Positions 1-12,180 of a stretch of DNA of 64,000 nt are shown piece after piece (the stretch's first letter is position 1; every line of letters begins with the position of its first letter). Below the pieces are notes generated by a model. The model searched no databases. It had not been told where the DNA came from and saw only the letters and a program-made list of their open reading frames with translations. The stretch spans positions 16,470,871-16,534,870 of the forward strand of contig CM048557.1 of assembly GCA_026413225.1 (NCBI GenBank), read 5' to 3'. A program made the translations under genes and the position numbers. This stretch comes from Otis tarda (Eukaryota; Chordata; Aves; Otidiformes; Otididae).

Positions 1-3000
1 AACCAAACCACTGATCTCCCTGCTCCTTCCCTTCTTATATCTCAGCGCCAGAGAATCCGTAGCAAAGCTGGTCAGAATTAGCTCAACCACAACTTTAAGT
101 TCAATCTGAAAGCTGTACTGTAACATGAAATTTGATCTTGTTTACTCCACTTAAAGTTCTATTCTAATCTTAGTATAAATCACTATGGAAAAAAGTCTGC
201 ACACAAGAGTTGGGATTTACAGGCTACTTAATAACTTATCTGTACTCTCCATTTCATTCTAATGAAATAACTGGAGCTCTCTGACCCTATGAAATGTCTT
301 CAGTACCAAAGAATCATTATTAAAGATGCATAACTGTGATGTTAAAAAAAACCCCACCCCTAACCCTGTGCCCCTTGTCCTGCAGTTCTAAAACTAACTT
401 AAGTTCAATGTAGTCCATAAGCATCAGAAAGCACTGAAAGTCTGCCAATGTCCACAGGAAGATTAGTACTAATTGGTAGTGATCTTTGAAAAGAAATCAG
501 TTTGGAAATGTTAAAAGGGAAATAGAAAGTGGGGACTTACCACTAAGTCATGAGAAATATCTTTGCTAAGAAGTTGCACTAATTAGAGAGAGAGGGAAAA
601 AATATGACCCTAATCTAGCAAAGGGCACAAATAACTTAAACTTCTATGAACTGGGCATCAAAGTTATTCACTCTTCATAATTTAACATGTACTTCTTGCT
701 TAGCTGGATCAGGGCTGAGATATAGGAGCCATAACGCATATCTCCCTTTCATTTTGAAAACTGCTTTAATTATATGCTGGTGATCCAAGTAAGGATTAAC
801 CCTCAGCTCTTTGGAAACAGCCTTCATGTTTTGCAGCTCTCAGTCTGCTCAGTTTTAGACTCATAGGACAAAAGATTGTGCTGGGTACTTGCCAGCATAG
901 ATGGCACAGGAGCCAGGTGCTGCGCGTGGCGTGGCGCTGCAGATTTTCCACACCTGCCTCCACCCTCCCAGGAGCCGAGGTTCCTTCAAGCCATCAGCCT
1001 GTCCCTCACCCTCACTGACAGTCCAACAAAACCCAGAAGTCTTTTAGCCGCTGTCTGGCAGGAGCGCACCTCGCCGAGCTGAGGGGCACCTGCCTGCCCT
1101 GCCTTACCCCCCACCCGCCTGCACCCGCAGCTGGGTCTGCCCAGCCGTGCCCATCTGCCTGGCCAGTCTCACAGGAACCCAACCTGTTTCCTGGAATTCT
1201 TCTGTCTTACAACTGACCTTTTCTGTAGCTCCTGAAAGATGTGGCTGTTCTCCTCAGGCACCATCACTTTAATTAAATGGCAAAAGCCAGGGATGTGGCC
1301 CTTCTCCCCATTAAAGAAACAGTGATAGGCATTTAAGATTATTTTCTGATCCCAGTAAAAAGGGAAGATACTCAACAGTTTTGGAAAATTGGTCCATTTT
1401 TAGCCAGATACCAGCTTGCATGCCTAAGAGCCCTAAAAGTCAAACTAAAAGAAGAAGTTCCTATTCTGAACTCTTTATTTCAAAAGCAGATATTTAGGAT
1501 GCTATAACTCATTGTAGTCATTTGGCAATTAAGAGAACATTTTCCACACTATATTCATTTAATCAACTGTTTCCACTTTCAGAAAGCCTACAGTGGAAGA
1601 CAGGTTCCACTGAAATCAATGACAGCACTCAGTGATTTGGAGCCGGGTCACTATTTCAGTTCGCCTCTTGTCTGGAGGCTGATTTCTAAAAACGCATAAG
1701 GATCGCACGGTGGTGTGGTTCCTTTATAAGAATGAAAATTCAAGGCTAGCAATAGGCCTGAAGCTCTGGTTGTACCCTGGTCAATATTTTTAATACAAAA
1801 TTCAAGCTTCATTCTCACGTCTAGCACCCGAGTATGGTCAACACCACTTATCCGCTTATTCTTAGGCACAGGAATATCGGTGTTCTTGGCTGTGCTTATG
1901 AGATTATTTCAATATATTGTAACACTGTAAAAGTCACTGAAATGCAATAACATTGTTGCACATTTACTGCTTTTAACCAACTATAAAAAGTAAAATGTAA
2001 GCTTTGTTTCCCTCCATTGGTTTTGGGAGAAAGCCAGCCCTCACTCCACAAAGTGTTATTTGTGAAACGCTCCTACCTTGCCAAGCCATTAGATGTTAGC
2101 CTTTTTAAACAGTGCTCAGGATATCATAAACCCTCGATAGGCTTTGAATGACTCTACATCTCCATTCTTTCCCTTTGGACTCATACAAGTGCTATTTAAA
2201 CATGATACATGTTTTAATACACCGTCATTACTTCATCTCTTTAGTCAATTACTTCCCAAGCACAACCAAAGTAATCCTTTTCGCTTAGCATTAAGGACTT
2301 AGGGACAAGGCTGTTGTGGAGGAAGAATATCTGCGTTAAGGATAGCCTGAGATTTTCTGGATACCCCCAGAGAAGCCATGAGGTGAGCAGTGGGGTCTAC
2401 AAGTCAACTAAACCACTTTAAATCCACAGTGTTACATTATTTCTAATGTTACTTTAACTGTGCATTAACTGGATTGGCCCAAGTAATCATCTTTTCCTTA
2501 TGAGGTATTTTTACTTCATCACTTTAATCAAAAAAAAAAAGAAAGAAAATGAGTAGAAGCTCAAGTCCAAATCATTTAACTTTTAAAACTTGACATTTAT
2601 TTCCAGCTTCAAATCCATAATATAATTTTGCTTCCAGGTTCCACATTTAAAGCTGCAAGGAAGCATACCTACTTCTATTGAAGAATCTAAGATATTTATG
2701 CTTATTTATGCAGAGCCCTAAGACACAAAACATAGAAATTAAAATCCTGCCAGCTATCAAACTCAAATTGCAAAAAGTCCTTCAAGCCTTATCTAGCATC
2801 AGTAACAAGACCTACTTTGAACCCAATCAAGACTCTAAAATTAACAACAGCATCTGATAGGAAACTTGAAAAACTGCCATTCAAAAGGTAAGAAAAAAAC
2901 CACTCAGTTCCAAAAAGATCAGGAGAAATATCCCACCAGTAATATTTTCTTGGCTTTCAAAGAGAATGTTCTTCTTGCTTGTGATCCATTCACTTGACAG

Positions 3001-4018
3001 ACCAGAATTGACTAGATGCAATTCTCTACAGCATAAACTTTACATTTTTAGTCTCTTTTAATTACTTTGATTTAGACAAAATGAAGCCACTTAAGACCTG
3101 GCAGAAAATAACCCAATTAATATTTCCCTTCTCATCAAGCCTTTAGATTAATTATGCATTCTAATAAAGGCTTAAGGACTTGTTTCTAAGAGCTGCTGAC
3201 CATTTTAATCTTAAACCAACAACGCCTTTAAACACATCCTTAACTCAATTGCCTGAAAAGTCATTTCAGAGTAAATGGTTCTATTGATACTCATAAGAAG
3301 TTAGGCAGATGAGATGACCAGAACATGAGAGTTTAGAACCTAGCAGAAAAGAACTTTTTAAAAAAACAGTTCTTCTAAAAAAAAAAACAAAGGTCCGCTA
3401 AAGTCCCTGAAGACAAAAAAAAAAACCTTAGCAAAATATTTCATTTATTTTCCACAATGAGATATCCAGGTTACCTAATAGCCAGATCTGATAAACAGTC
3501 TCCTCATGAATTTCTCATTTACTGCCAAAAGAATTCTATGTAAGAATGAGAAAACTAGGTCCAAAGAATGTGCTTCTAAACAGAGTGTAAAATAGAAGTA
3601 TGTTTATTCCGAGTTCAGTACAAAACACAGATTCAGGAAATTAACATAGTTTGTGTTGCTGAGTGTAAAATAAATTAGCTAGTAGAAATTAGGATAACAA
3701 CTGACCGATCAACACCAACAAGTATATTTCTATGGACACGAGATTAGCAAAAGGCTTGAGTAAGTTAATGTAAAAAGTCTCAAATTATTAAATATCAATG
3801 GAGCTAGACTAACACAAATCTTCCATTAATCTTAATGGTAGCTACTTGTCAGCCATAAGAATATATAGATGGTCTTCCGTCTCATTTCGACAGAATGGGC
3901 AAGACAAGCATAGCATGTCCTGCTCAGCTGAGAATTCAGGGATTGTATTCCAAGTCCAAAGATTAATTAAGTACTCTTTTATATGGTTTTACAAGAGAAT
4001 AGCTGGTAACAGTTACAA

Positions 4019-4072
4019 AAAAAAAAAATAAACCCCAACCACAACAAAAAGAAACCAAAACACAAAAACCTC
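4019..4072. repeat. A/C-rich low-complexity tract
   Basis: A-run followed by ACCCCAACCACAAC and further A/C words. No coding or element signature. Confidence 0.75.
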
Positions 4073-4527
4073 ATAACTTCTGGCAAATGTAGTTTTGTTG
4101 TTGGTAGGTAAGTAGCAGCTGTAATCCTGACTGTGACTGCCTTCAGCTCTCTTAAGCAAATCACTTAGTAGTGATTCAAATCAGAAATACAGGACATTTT
4201 CTTTTTGCTCCTTTGATTTCCTTGCTACAAAATGGGAATAATTAATACTCATTACTTCCCCACTATTAGAGCAGCTAGGGCTTTTAAGCACTTTAAATAT
4301 TAGAAGTTTTCTATGAATTTAAGCAATGGCAAAGTCCATTTCATCCCAAACGGGGATGCAACTTAGCTGGACCTCAGGATTTTACCAGTGCAGTTCTGTG
4401 GCATCCACAGCCAAGTCCAGGAAGGTAGCAGCTACACAGTGCTATGAGCAACATCACTGTGAGAAAGCTGTGCTCTGCCCCACACACAGATAAAGACAGT
4501 GAAAATCCTTTGTGATTTTAAGAAAAC

Positions 4528-4544
4528 AAAAAAAAAAAAAAAAA
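4528..4544. repeat. Poly-A run (17)
   Basis: Uninterrupted A run, followed by a purine-rich GGAAAGCAAAGCAAG. No recognisable retrocopy precedes it. Confidence 0.85.
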
Positions 4545-4788
4545 GGAAAGCAAAGCAAGATTACTGGGCTTGTGATTTCACAGAGTAGTTGGTTTGACTT
4601 AACTGCATTCAGGAACTGACATGAAGCTTGCTAAAATCAAGGGCAGTATTTAAACCATCATGAGAGCCCTGCTGGACATGTGCATGTGCATTAATGACAG
4701 TTATTTTCTGGAAGAACTCTGCACCTTTTTCTTTGCTGAAGATATCTGAAAAAGATCTGCTGGTGGAAAACATGACGCAGTGAATGCT

Positions 4789-4870
4789 CAAAAAAAAAAA
4801 AAAAACCAAACCAAAAAACTCAACAAAAAATCCCCAAGCCCCCCAAAACCGAAAACAAAACTACCACTCC
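4789..4870. repeat. A/C-rich low-complexity tract
   Basis: A 15-base run of A at 4791-4805 is followed by repeated AACC, CAAAA and CCCC motifs containing almost no G or T. A similar, shorter tract is at 4019-4072. Confidence 0.8.
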
Positions 4871-7167
4871 CACCCAACCCCTGACTAGAATCTTCAGCTT
4901 TTATTTTTTACTTTTCATGGTGAGAAATAGTTGGTTATCACTCTGGGAGGCAGGTCTCAGTGTGAGCTCAGGACTGTGCAATAACTGCTCATTACAAGCT
5001 CCAGTACAGCTAAGAATACCTCGATAAAACCAGAAACAACAAAGTGACTTGAAATTTGATTTCAAAACCCTGCCAATGTAATAAAATAAAATTATTATTC
5101 AATAAATACTTTGTAGATTCTTGATTCGGCCTTATGCTTTCAGTGTTTGCAATGCTCTTCTTTTTAATTAGGAAGAAAATAGCTTTCCCTCCTCACTCCC
5201 CTACATTGTACTAGCTCACTGAAGTTCAACATTGCATGAGCTAATACAAGGCTCTTAGTTCATGCTCTGGTATTTCTATTTGGTACCAACCCACTGCTGT
5301 CAGGTCATTACTTGGTTTTGCTCTGTGTTCCAAATGCTGCTTATAGGATGCAACCTGAATGGAAAACAGCAGGAGCCCAAGATACAGTAGTGGAAGTTCA
5401 CATCGGCACTCAAAGGGAAAAAAGTGTTCTGCACTGCTATTGTTAGTTGTTCTTTAAGGATCCTAAAACTGATAGGAACTGTTTTGTTTTATGCTAAGAT
5501 GATATACTGTCCATTGCTCTTGGGAACAGCTGGAGATCTGTTATGCTCCTTCAGGAGGCTATGGCTAGAGAAGAGTTTCTGTCAGAAAGCTCAGATCCAG
5601 TTTTGAACTGCTGAAATTCAGCAGTGTTCAGATACAAAGGCTTAGCTTAGGACCCATATGAAAGGCAGGTACGGGTCACAATATCCAAATCTCCTTTCTT
5701 AAAGATCTAATGGAAAGAATGACAAATCAGACTTGGTATCTCCACACCCATCTCTAACAGAGAAAGTTTTCACATCAATAAAATTATTCTGTCGCATGAC
5801 TGGATGTGAGTTAAACTCCTTTCCTGGGTTACAGAAAATAAAATATGTGCAGGAAAGGAAAATCATCTGAATTCACTGCAGTGACTGAGTCTGGGCTGAG
5901 TTCCAGTCTCATTAAAATCAGAAAATCATGGACCAGTCCAATATGTTGGCACAGACACATGAGCAATAGAGAAGTTCCTCGCTGCTTTCCTCATCTTGAC
6001 ATTCACACATGAGGACAAGGACGAGTGTCAGTATTGCCCCACATATAAACATAGCAAGAAGGACAGTACAAATAAGTTGGCATAAAGATTTGTCAAAGAA
6101 AGCAGCAGGTAGCTCTTCTGCAGGTATTTGTAGTTAAAAGGTACCTTTGGCTTGATTGTTACTCTGGAGATGTATTCTGTTGTATCAACGTACACAGCTT
6201 CAGCCTTTTGGAAATTTGAAGGTTTGGGTGTTGGTTATTTTTTCATTTAGACAACTACGATACAGTGGGGGAACATGGGCTTTGTGGAAAACATTAACCT
6301 CTACGGATCAGTTTCTTTCTCAGCTCTGCTCAGGGAGATGCAGCTGCCCAGACTCAGGGCTGTTTGCAGAGAATAGCATTCTAGCATAGAGAACATTTTT
6401 CCTCCACTTGTGTGGTAACAAACAAGCTTCAAATTAACATAATCAAATGATCAATAGCTACTTTTCCTCCACAAATACTGTTGATCTTAAAAGACAATTG
6501 CTTCCTCAGTGCCCTGCACTGAGAAAAGATATCAGCGTAAGAAAGTTGGGTATGTTTTGTGCTGTTCTTGACATCATTGCTCCTCTGTGAGTGGAGATCC
6601 CTGTTGAATCAGAGCTAGTCATTTCTGACAGATCAATGCTACTGCGACTAGACTGGTTGTGAAGTTGCTACGGAATATCATCACTTCAAAGAATCTAATA
6701 CAATGACTATTACTATCCTAATTCACTTTCTTATGATGCAGATTTGTAATGGAGAAGAGCTTTTGATGATTGATCCTTAACTAATGTAACAGAAAAAAGT
6801 GGTTTTCTTTGTCCTTCAAGCAGCTCCTCCTTTCATCTAATATTCAGAGCCATTTTCCAACTGGAAACAATTCTTTTAAAAAAAAAATTAATATGTCAAC
6901 GATTGTTTCTGATACAAGTGAAAAGATCCTTTGAAAGACAATTCTTCCAGATGTACCCTCGCAGAGCACTTGTCATTAATAACATCATAAACTTGAAGCT
7001 GAAATTAGGAGTCGTTTTAACATGCAAAAGGAATCCATAGATCAAACACTACAAAGGAGGAGAACATAATGTAGCTTTCAAACAAATCCAAATGGAGTTG
7101 ACAGAGGAGAGGCTAACTTGGGTTAGAAACACAATCTGAGGGGAAGAAAGATCAGGACATGCAATTC

Positions 7168-7181
7168 TTTTTTTTTTTTTT
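7168..7181. repeat. Poly-T run (14)
   Basis: Uninterrupted T run in AT-rich sequence. Confidence 0.85.
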
Positions 7182-7276
7182 GTTAATTTATTTATCTGGG
7201 CTTTATTTAAGTGATTCTTTCCATTTAGATACTTTCACTGTGACTTTCCTGTCCTTCAGAAATGATAGTGCTGTAA

Positions 7277-7308
7277 AAAAAGAGAGAGAGAAGGAGGGAG
7301 AGAGAGAA
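7277..7308. repeat. GA-rich simple repeat
   Basis: Purine-only tract of AG dinucleotides interrupted by AAGGAGGG, following a short A run. Confidence 0.85.
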
Positions 7309-10300
7309 GTATTGGTTATATGAACACAATCTTTTATAAAACTCAATTTACTGAAAATGTTTCCAGATGAAATTCTTAAATTGTTTTCAAACATTTAAAT
7401 AAGTTATTAGAGCCTCTGAGACTAAGAAGAGATGTTACACCAATTTTACTAAGGAGAGTGTACAACTTGGTTGAAATACAATTGGCAGAGTTGAGATTAA
7501 GGGAAGAACTTCTCTTTGGAACAGTGGAGCTGGTAAAGATCACTGGTTTGTCAACAACATTTGGCTTTAATCTTCCTTTGGGATAGGAGAAATATCTGAG
7601 ACCTATTCTCATTCTGCTCCCCAGATCAGATCATTTCTACTGCAATTTTTACCTTTAAGGTCTGGGGAAAAATATCCTCAATTCTCATTTTTTTCCAGTA
7701 ATGAGATATCCCTCCTAGGAATTACAAATCTTTGGCCTAAAAGTTAAAAAAAAATCCTTTCTTTACTCTAGAGCGGAACTTTTAGCATATTTACAAGATC
7801 TTTACACCACTACCTCCCAGTCTATATACTGTCAAGATTTGCCTTTAACTAAAATCCTACGGTGCAAATCAAGAAGCTTTATCAGAGGGTGGAAGCTCAT
7901 CTAGATCCATGTAAGTTGCAGAGGTTCACCACGTAACAAAACAAGGACAGAGGCAAAAGCATCAAGGTGAAAGAAGGAACAGTAAGATAAGAAGAGGTTA
8001 TATACTTATCTGAGAGAAAAAAACCACAGACCTTTACGGGAGAAATAGAGACATTCTCTATTCCTGTGAAATGGTTTAAGTCCTGAATTTACAGTGACAC
8101 TTCAGCAGCTGAGCTCCTGTATTGTTAGCACCATAAGAATGCTGGAAGTGCTAGATATGGGCAACATTAATGGAGCTTCTAACCCAATAAAATGCAGTTA
8201 TTTCTGAGGATTTTAGGAGGCACCCTTTACTGGGAAGCTGTGGGATATATTGCATGCTGTTAAGTTTAACACTGAGTTTTAACTGAATTTTCTTGATGCC
8301 AGCTGAGTGGGTCAAATTCATTCTCAATGCCTCATGCAATACCCACTTTGTAGCTCAAGCTGGGAACACCAGCAGAACCAAACACAGCAAAAAGTGGAAA
8401 AACAGTGTAAATAATGGATAACGGCAAGTTGAAAGTAACATTAAAATACTACAAAAATAATTCTGCAGATCTTTCAAATAAAACTTTCTTGCTAATTGCC
8501 CATTTATCTAAAGTTTTCAATGCTATCTTTTCTTCAGAACAGCTGCGCAGAATCTCAGCCTCCAACTATTTGCAGGCTGGTTTTTGGCTGCGTCATAACG
8601 CATGACAGCAAACCTGCTTGCCACATACCAACAGCTGTAGTTTGTGTGCTGCCACCAGCACCCGTGCCAGTACAAAGGGCATGATTATACAGCACTGAAT
8701 AAAAAGCCAGAGGAAGGAAATACCTCTGGCAGCAATACATTGCTGCTCTTAGTGCTCCTCTTTGCTTCCTCCTTTTCATCAGCGTTCAGTTCTCCATCTG
8801 CTCTCCAGGGGTGCTATGGCGAACGCTGGTAAAAATGAACACAATGCAACATAAGGGAAACCACAACCAAAATAGCATTCTTGGGTCATTTCTACTCTTG
8901 CTGAGAGAGGAAGGCAAGTAGAAGTATTCATTAGTCTGATGTTCAATGTCTAAATGAAGGCACATACCAAGGAACATGGGGTGGATTTGAGGCATGTCCT
9001 CCTCTCTCAGAAGCCAAAATGGAGTGGCCTGGTAAAGCTGGAACACAGCAATTCTTATCTGCCCCAAACTGAGAGAGAGGGAACATGCACTAATATGGAT
9101 TACATCAACTCATGGAACAGCTTGGTTAAAGAGGCACTGTCTTGTATTGTGGGAGACAGTGTGTGCACTCTAAGCAAACTCAAGGCAAGTCAAAGGAAAA
9201 ACCAGTACCATTGCCACCAAGCACTGAACTTCTGCCATACAAAGTCTAATTTATTTTGAACAGATCAGAAGTGCTACACTTCAATTGCTGTTTCTCTGAG
9301 AGAAGATTAAAATATTTAAATAAAATTGAAATCTTCTGGAGTAATACGAAGGGGAATAAAAATCAGATTTTCCAGAACATGCAAATGTAATTAACTGAAA
9401 TCTATTTCAGTGGAAAGTTCCTGAGTGTTGCCACCTACTCTGGAAGGACAGACGCAAACCCTCCACCACTGCCACTACAGAGCTCCTGCCAGCTACGCTT
9501 CGTGCACAGGGGTACAGGCAGCAAGGCTGCCTGTCGAGCTCTGCCTTCCACTTCCCAGGGCTGTCACCAGGGCTCAGCTGCAGGCAGTCAAACCCTTCTT
9601 CCTCTCTCCCATACCGAACCTCAGGATAGGACTGTGGAGCAGGAAATGAAAAGAAATAGTCAGTTAACTCAAAACTGACAATCCTAAGCAACAGCAAATC
9701 CCTACTTCTGAGACTGCTAATCCATATCCTCCCTACCAAAATACTATTTTTATTCCTCCATTAGTAGGAATAGCATGAGTCAACAGAAAAATGCACTCTC
9801 TTTGCAAGAAAGGCATGTTGTAATTTCACCTTTATGTTGCAGATTCCCTCACTTCAAGAAACCAGCTTTGTTTTTAAGCTAACTGAAATGAAACATCAAC
9901 ATTCCCCTTAGAAAACAAGCCTCCCTTGCCATTGCTGGAGTAGAGCAAATAGGGATTGAGATACAAGCTTAAGGCTTCACAAATCACTTCTTACCTGACA
10001 ATTAAGATATCTATGGCTGAGGTCTATGCAGCAGAGCCTGCTGAAAATTCAAGAGAAAAACTAGGAAGCTATGGCAATTTATAGTGATTAAGGATCTGAC
10101 TCATTGATGCCAGTTCTTCTTTTCCTCTCACTAATGGAAAGCCAGAAGTAGTCTTACGACAACAACAAAGATAGGCGTGCAAGTGTAGTTGAACAAATGG
10201 ACCCCAAGTTTTTGGTAAATACTGATCCCCTCTTCTCTACATGCATTGGCTGATGTACTGTAAGTTGGCAGTCAGGAAATCAGTTATTTTTGCAGCTACA

Positions 10301-11288
10301 GCTGGATTAATTCAATGCTTGGGATAAATTGGCCTTGAGCAAACTTTAAAAAAAGTATTTCCTTGCTAAGTAGTCCCAAGAGGCATATGTCTCTATAAAA
10401 CAGTTAAAGGGAAGCTGCTGACTTGTGCTCAGTGGGTTCAACAATTTGAAAAGGATTAATTTTGTTTTAAATCTTCCAGACCCACTTATGCAACAGACAG
10501 CAAGGAGAGAAATTCAATTTTTTTTTGAGACACTTCCTATTTGGAAGATTAAGAGATGAAATCAGTGGTACATTACAATGAAATTTTAATTATCAGAAGT
10601 TTGGCACAGTGATAGATTTCACTGTGTTGCTTTGCCAGCGCACTCTGTCTTCCAGAAACTCAACTTCACACCCAACCCAGCCATGAGTTCCAGTTCATTC
10701 AGTTTGGAGCTTGCCTCTCTACAAGGTGCTCTGTTTTGGAACTGCTGAGGGAGAAAACAGCCACATGCCACTGATAAAGACCTCATGGTTGCTTTCTCAG
10801 TACAGCTGTACTGGCCCTCCTGCTGTCATGGGGGAGAGGGAGCTGTGTGCTTCTGATTTTGAGGGCTGATGGCTCTCAGAAGAAACTTCTGCAGCATGAA
10901 ATGAGATCTAGAGCACGCTGTCTGTCCTGACAGAGGATTATCATTGCATGCACCCTCGCTCTCTTCTACGCAGAAAAGCAGCGGGACAGCTAGTGCAGTA
11001 AACAGTTCCAATTGCTCTGTGCCAGCACATTCCTCGTTTTTGCCAACTGAATTCCCAGATGGCCATTAGCACCCAGCTATTTGACTTGTGTACTCTCAAA
11101 GGCTCAGGGCACAGTGTCTGCACTCAAGCCAGGTTCCTATAGGGTAACTGTAACCATACCATGCTCACTTCAGCTCTTCCAGCTGGTTTGTTCAGATGTG
11201 GAGCATACTTAACAATTTTCAGTCCATAATTACAGTGGCTAAATGTATGCCATGTCAACTCCATTTGATTCCAGAGGTGAGAAAACTC

Positions 11289-11342
11289 ACTTGTGTATGT
11301 ATTTTATACACATATACTTGTGTATGTATTTTATATACATAT
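11289..11342. repeat. 27-bp tandem duplication (2 copies)
   Basis: Two adjacent 27-base copies (11289-11315 and 11316-11342), beginning ACTTGTGTATG, differ by one base (C to T near the end). They stop about 4 bases before the CR1 homology begins at 11347, so the duplication marks the 5' junction of that insertion. Each unit contains the inverted pair GTGTAT/ATACAC. Confidence 0.85.
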
Positions 11343-11346
11343 ACAT

Positions 11347-12180
11347 GGATCTTGACAGGCTGGAGAGGTGGGCCCGTGCCAAACTCATGAAGTTCAACCA
11401 GGTCAAGTGCAAGGTCCTGCACCTGGGTTGTGGTAATCCCAGGCACAAACACAGGCTGGGCGGGGAATGGATCGAGACCAGCCCTGAGGAGAAGGACTTG
11501 GGAGTGCTGGTGGACGAGAAGCCCAACATGAGCAGGCAATGCGCCCTTGCAGCCCAGAAGGCCAACCGCATTCTGGGCTGCATCAAGAGGAGCGTGGCCA
11601 GCAGGTCGAGGGAGGTGATTCTCCCCCTCTACTCTGCCCTGGTGAGACCCCACCTGGAGTACTGTGTCCAGTTCTGGAGTCCCCAACATAAGAAGGACAT
11701 GGACCAGCTGGAGAGGATCCAGAGGAAGGCCACGAAGACAATAAGAAGGCTGGAGCACCTTTCCTATGAAGACAGGCTGAGAGAGTTGGGGTTGTTCAGC
11801 CTGGAGAAGAGGAGGCTCCGGGGAGACCTTATAGCGGTCTTCCAGTACCTAAAGGGGGCCTACAGGACAGATGGGGAGAGGCTGTTCAGCAGGGCCTGTT
11901 CTGATAGGACGAGGGGTAATGGTTTTAAAATAGAGGGAGGTAGATTCAGATTGGATATTAGGAAAAAAATTTTTACGCTGAGGGTGATGGAACACTGGAA
12001 CAGGTTGCCCGGAGAGGTGATGGATGCCCCATCCCTGGAAACATTCAAGGCCAGGCTGGATGAGGCTCTGGGCAACCTGATCTAGTTGGGGATGTCCCTG
12101 CTCCTTGCAGGGGGGTTGGACTAGATGACCTTTGAAGGTCCCTTCCAATCCTAACCATTCTATGATTCTACGATTCTATG
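11347..12180 (+). mobile_element. CR1 non-LTR retrotransposon, 5'-truncated, 3' end intact, open frame retained
   Basis: CR1 is the main LINE of birds. This copy starts in the carboxy-terminal part of ORF2 (Asp-Leu-Asp-Arg-Leu-Glu-Arg-Trp) and keeps one uninterrupted frame of about 245 codons to a TAG at 12083-12085, ending Glu-Ala-Leu-Gly-Asn-Leu-Ile. Typical CR1 phrases are readable: [47 protein letters not shown], and [10 protein letters not shown] short 3' UTR follows, then the terminal ATTCTATG-type repeat (about 12157-12180). The reverse-transcriptase core and endonuclease are missing, so it cannot move itself. The intact frame implies recent insertion. The apparent start codon further upstream at 11243 is chance, because the first 34 codons are flanking repeat. 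Confidence 0.95.

Larger units (their letters stand above)
1..11288. other. Intronic stretch without recognised genes
   Basis: Mostly unique AT-rich sequence with short chance reading frames on both strands. Notable contents are A/C-rich low-complexity tracts at 4019-4072 and 4789-4870, poly-A at 4528, poly-T at 7168, a GA tract at 7277-7308, and a GC-rich, CpG-containing patch at 880-1170. No splice-flanked coding segment, tRNA or other RNA gene was recognised. Confidence 0.6.

Noticed and set aside
880-1170. GC-rich patch as KCNC1 exon 1 or the neighbouring MYOD1 gene
   Set aside because: None of its frames shows the Kv T1 domain or a basic helix-loop-helix; kept only as a CpG-rich observation.
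11255-11758. 167-codon frame on the - strand
   Set aside because: Antisense shadow of the CR1 ORF2 segment.
11243-12085. 280-codon open frame that could be called a host gene
   Set aside because: From codon 36 on it is CR1 ORF2 carboxy terminus; the first 34 codons are the 27-bp repeat and flank read by chance.
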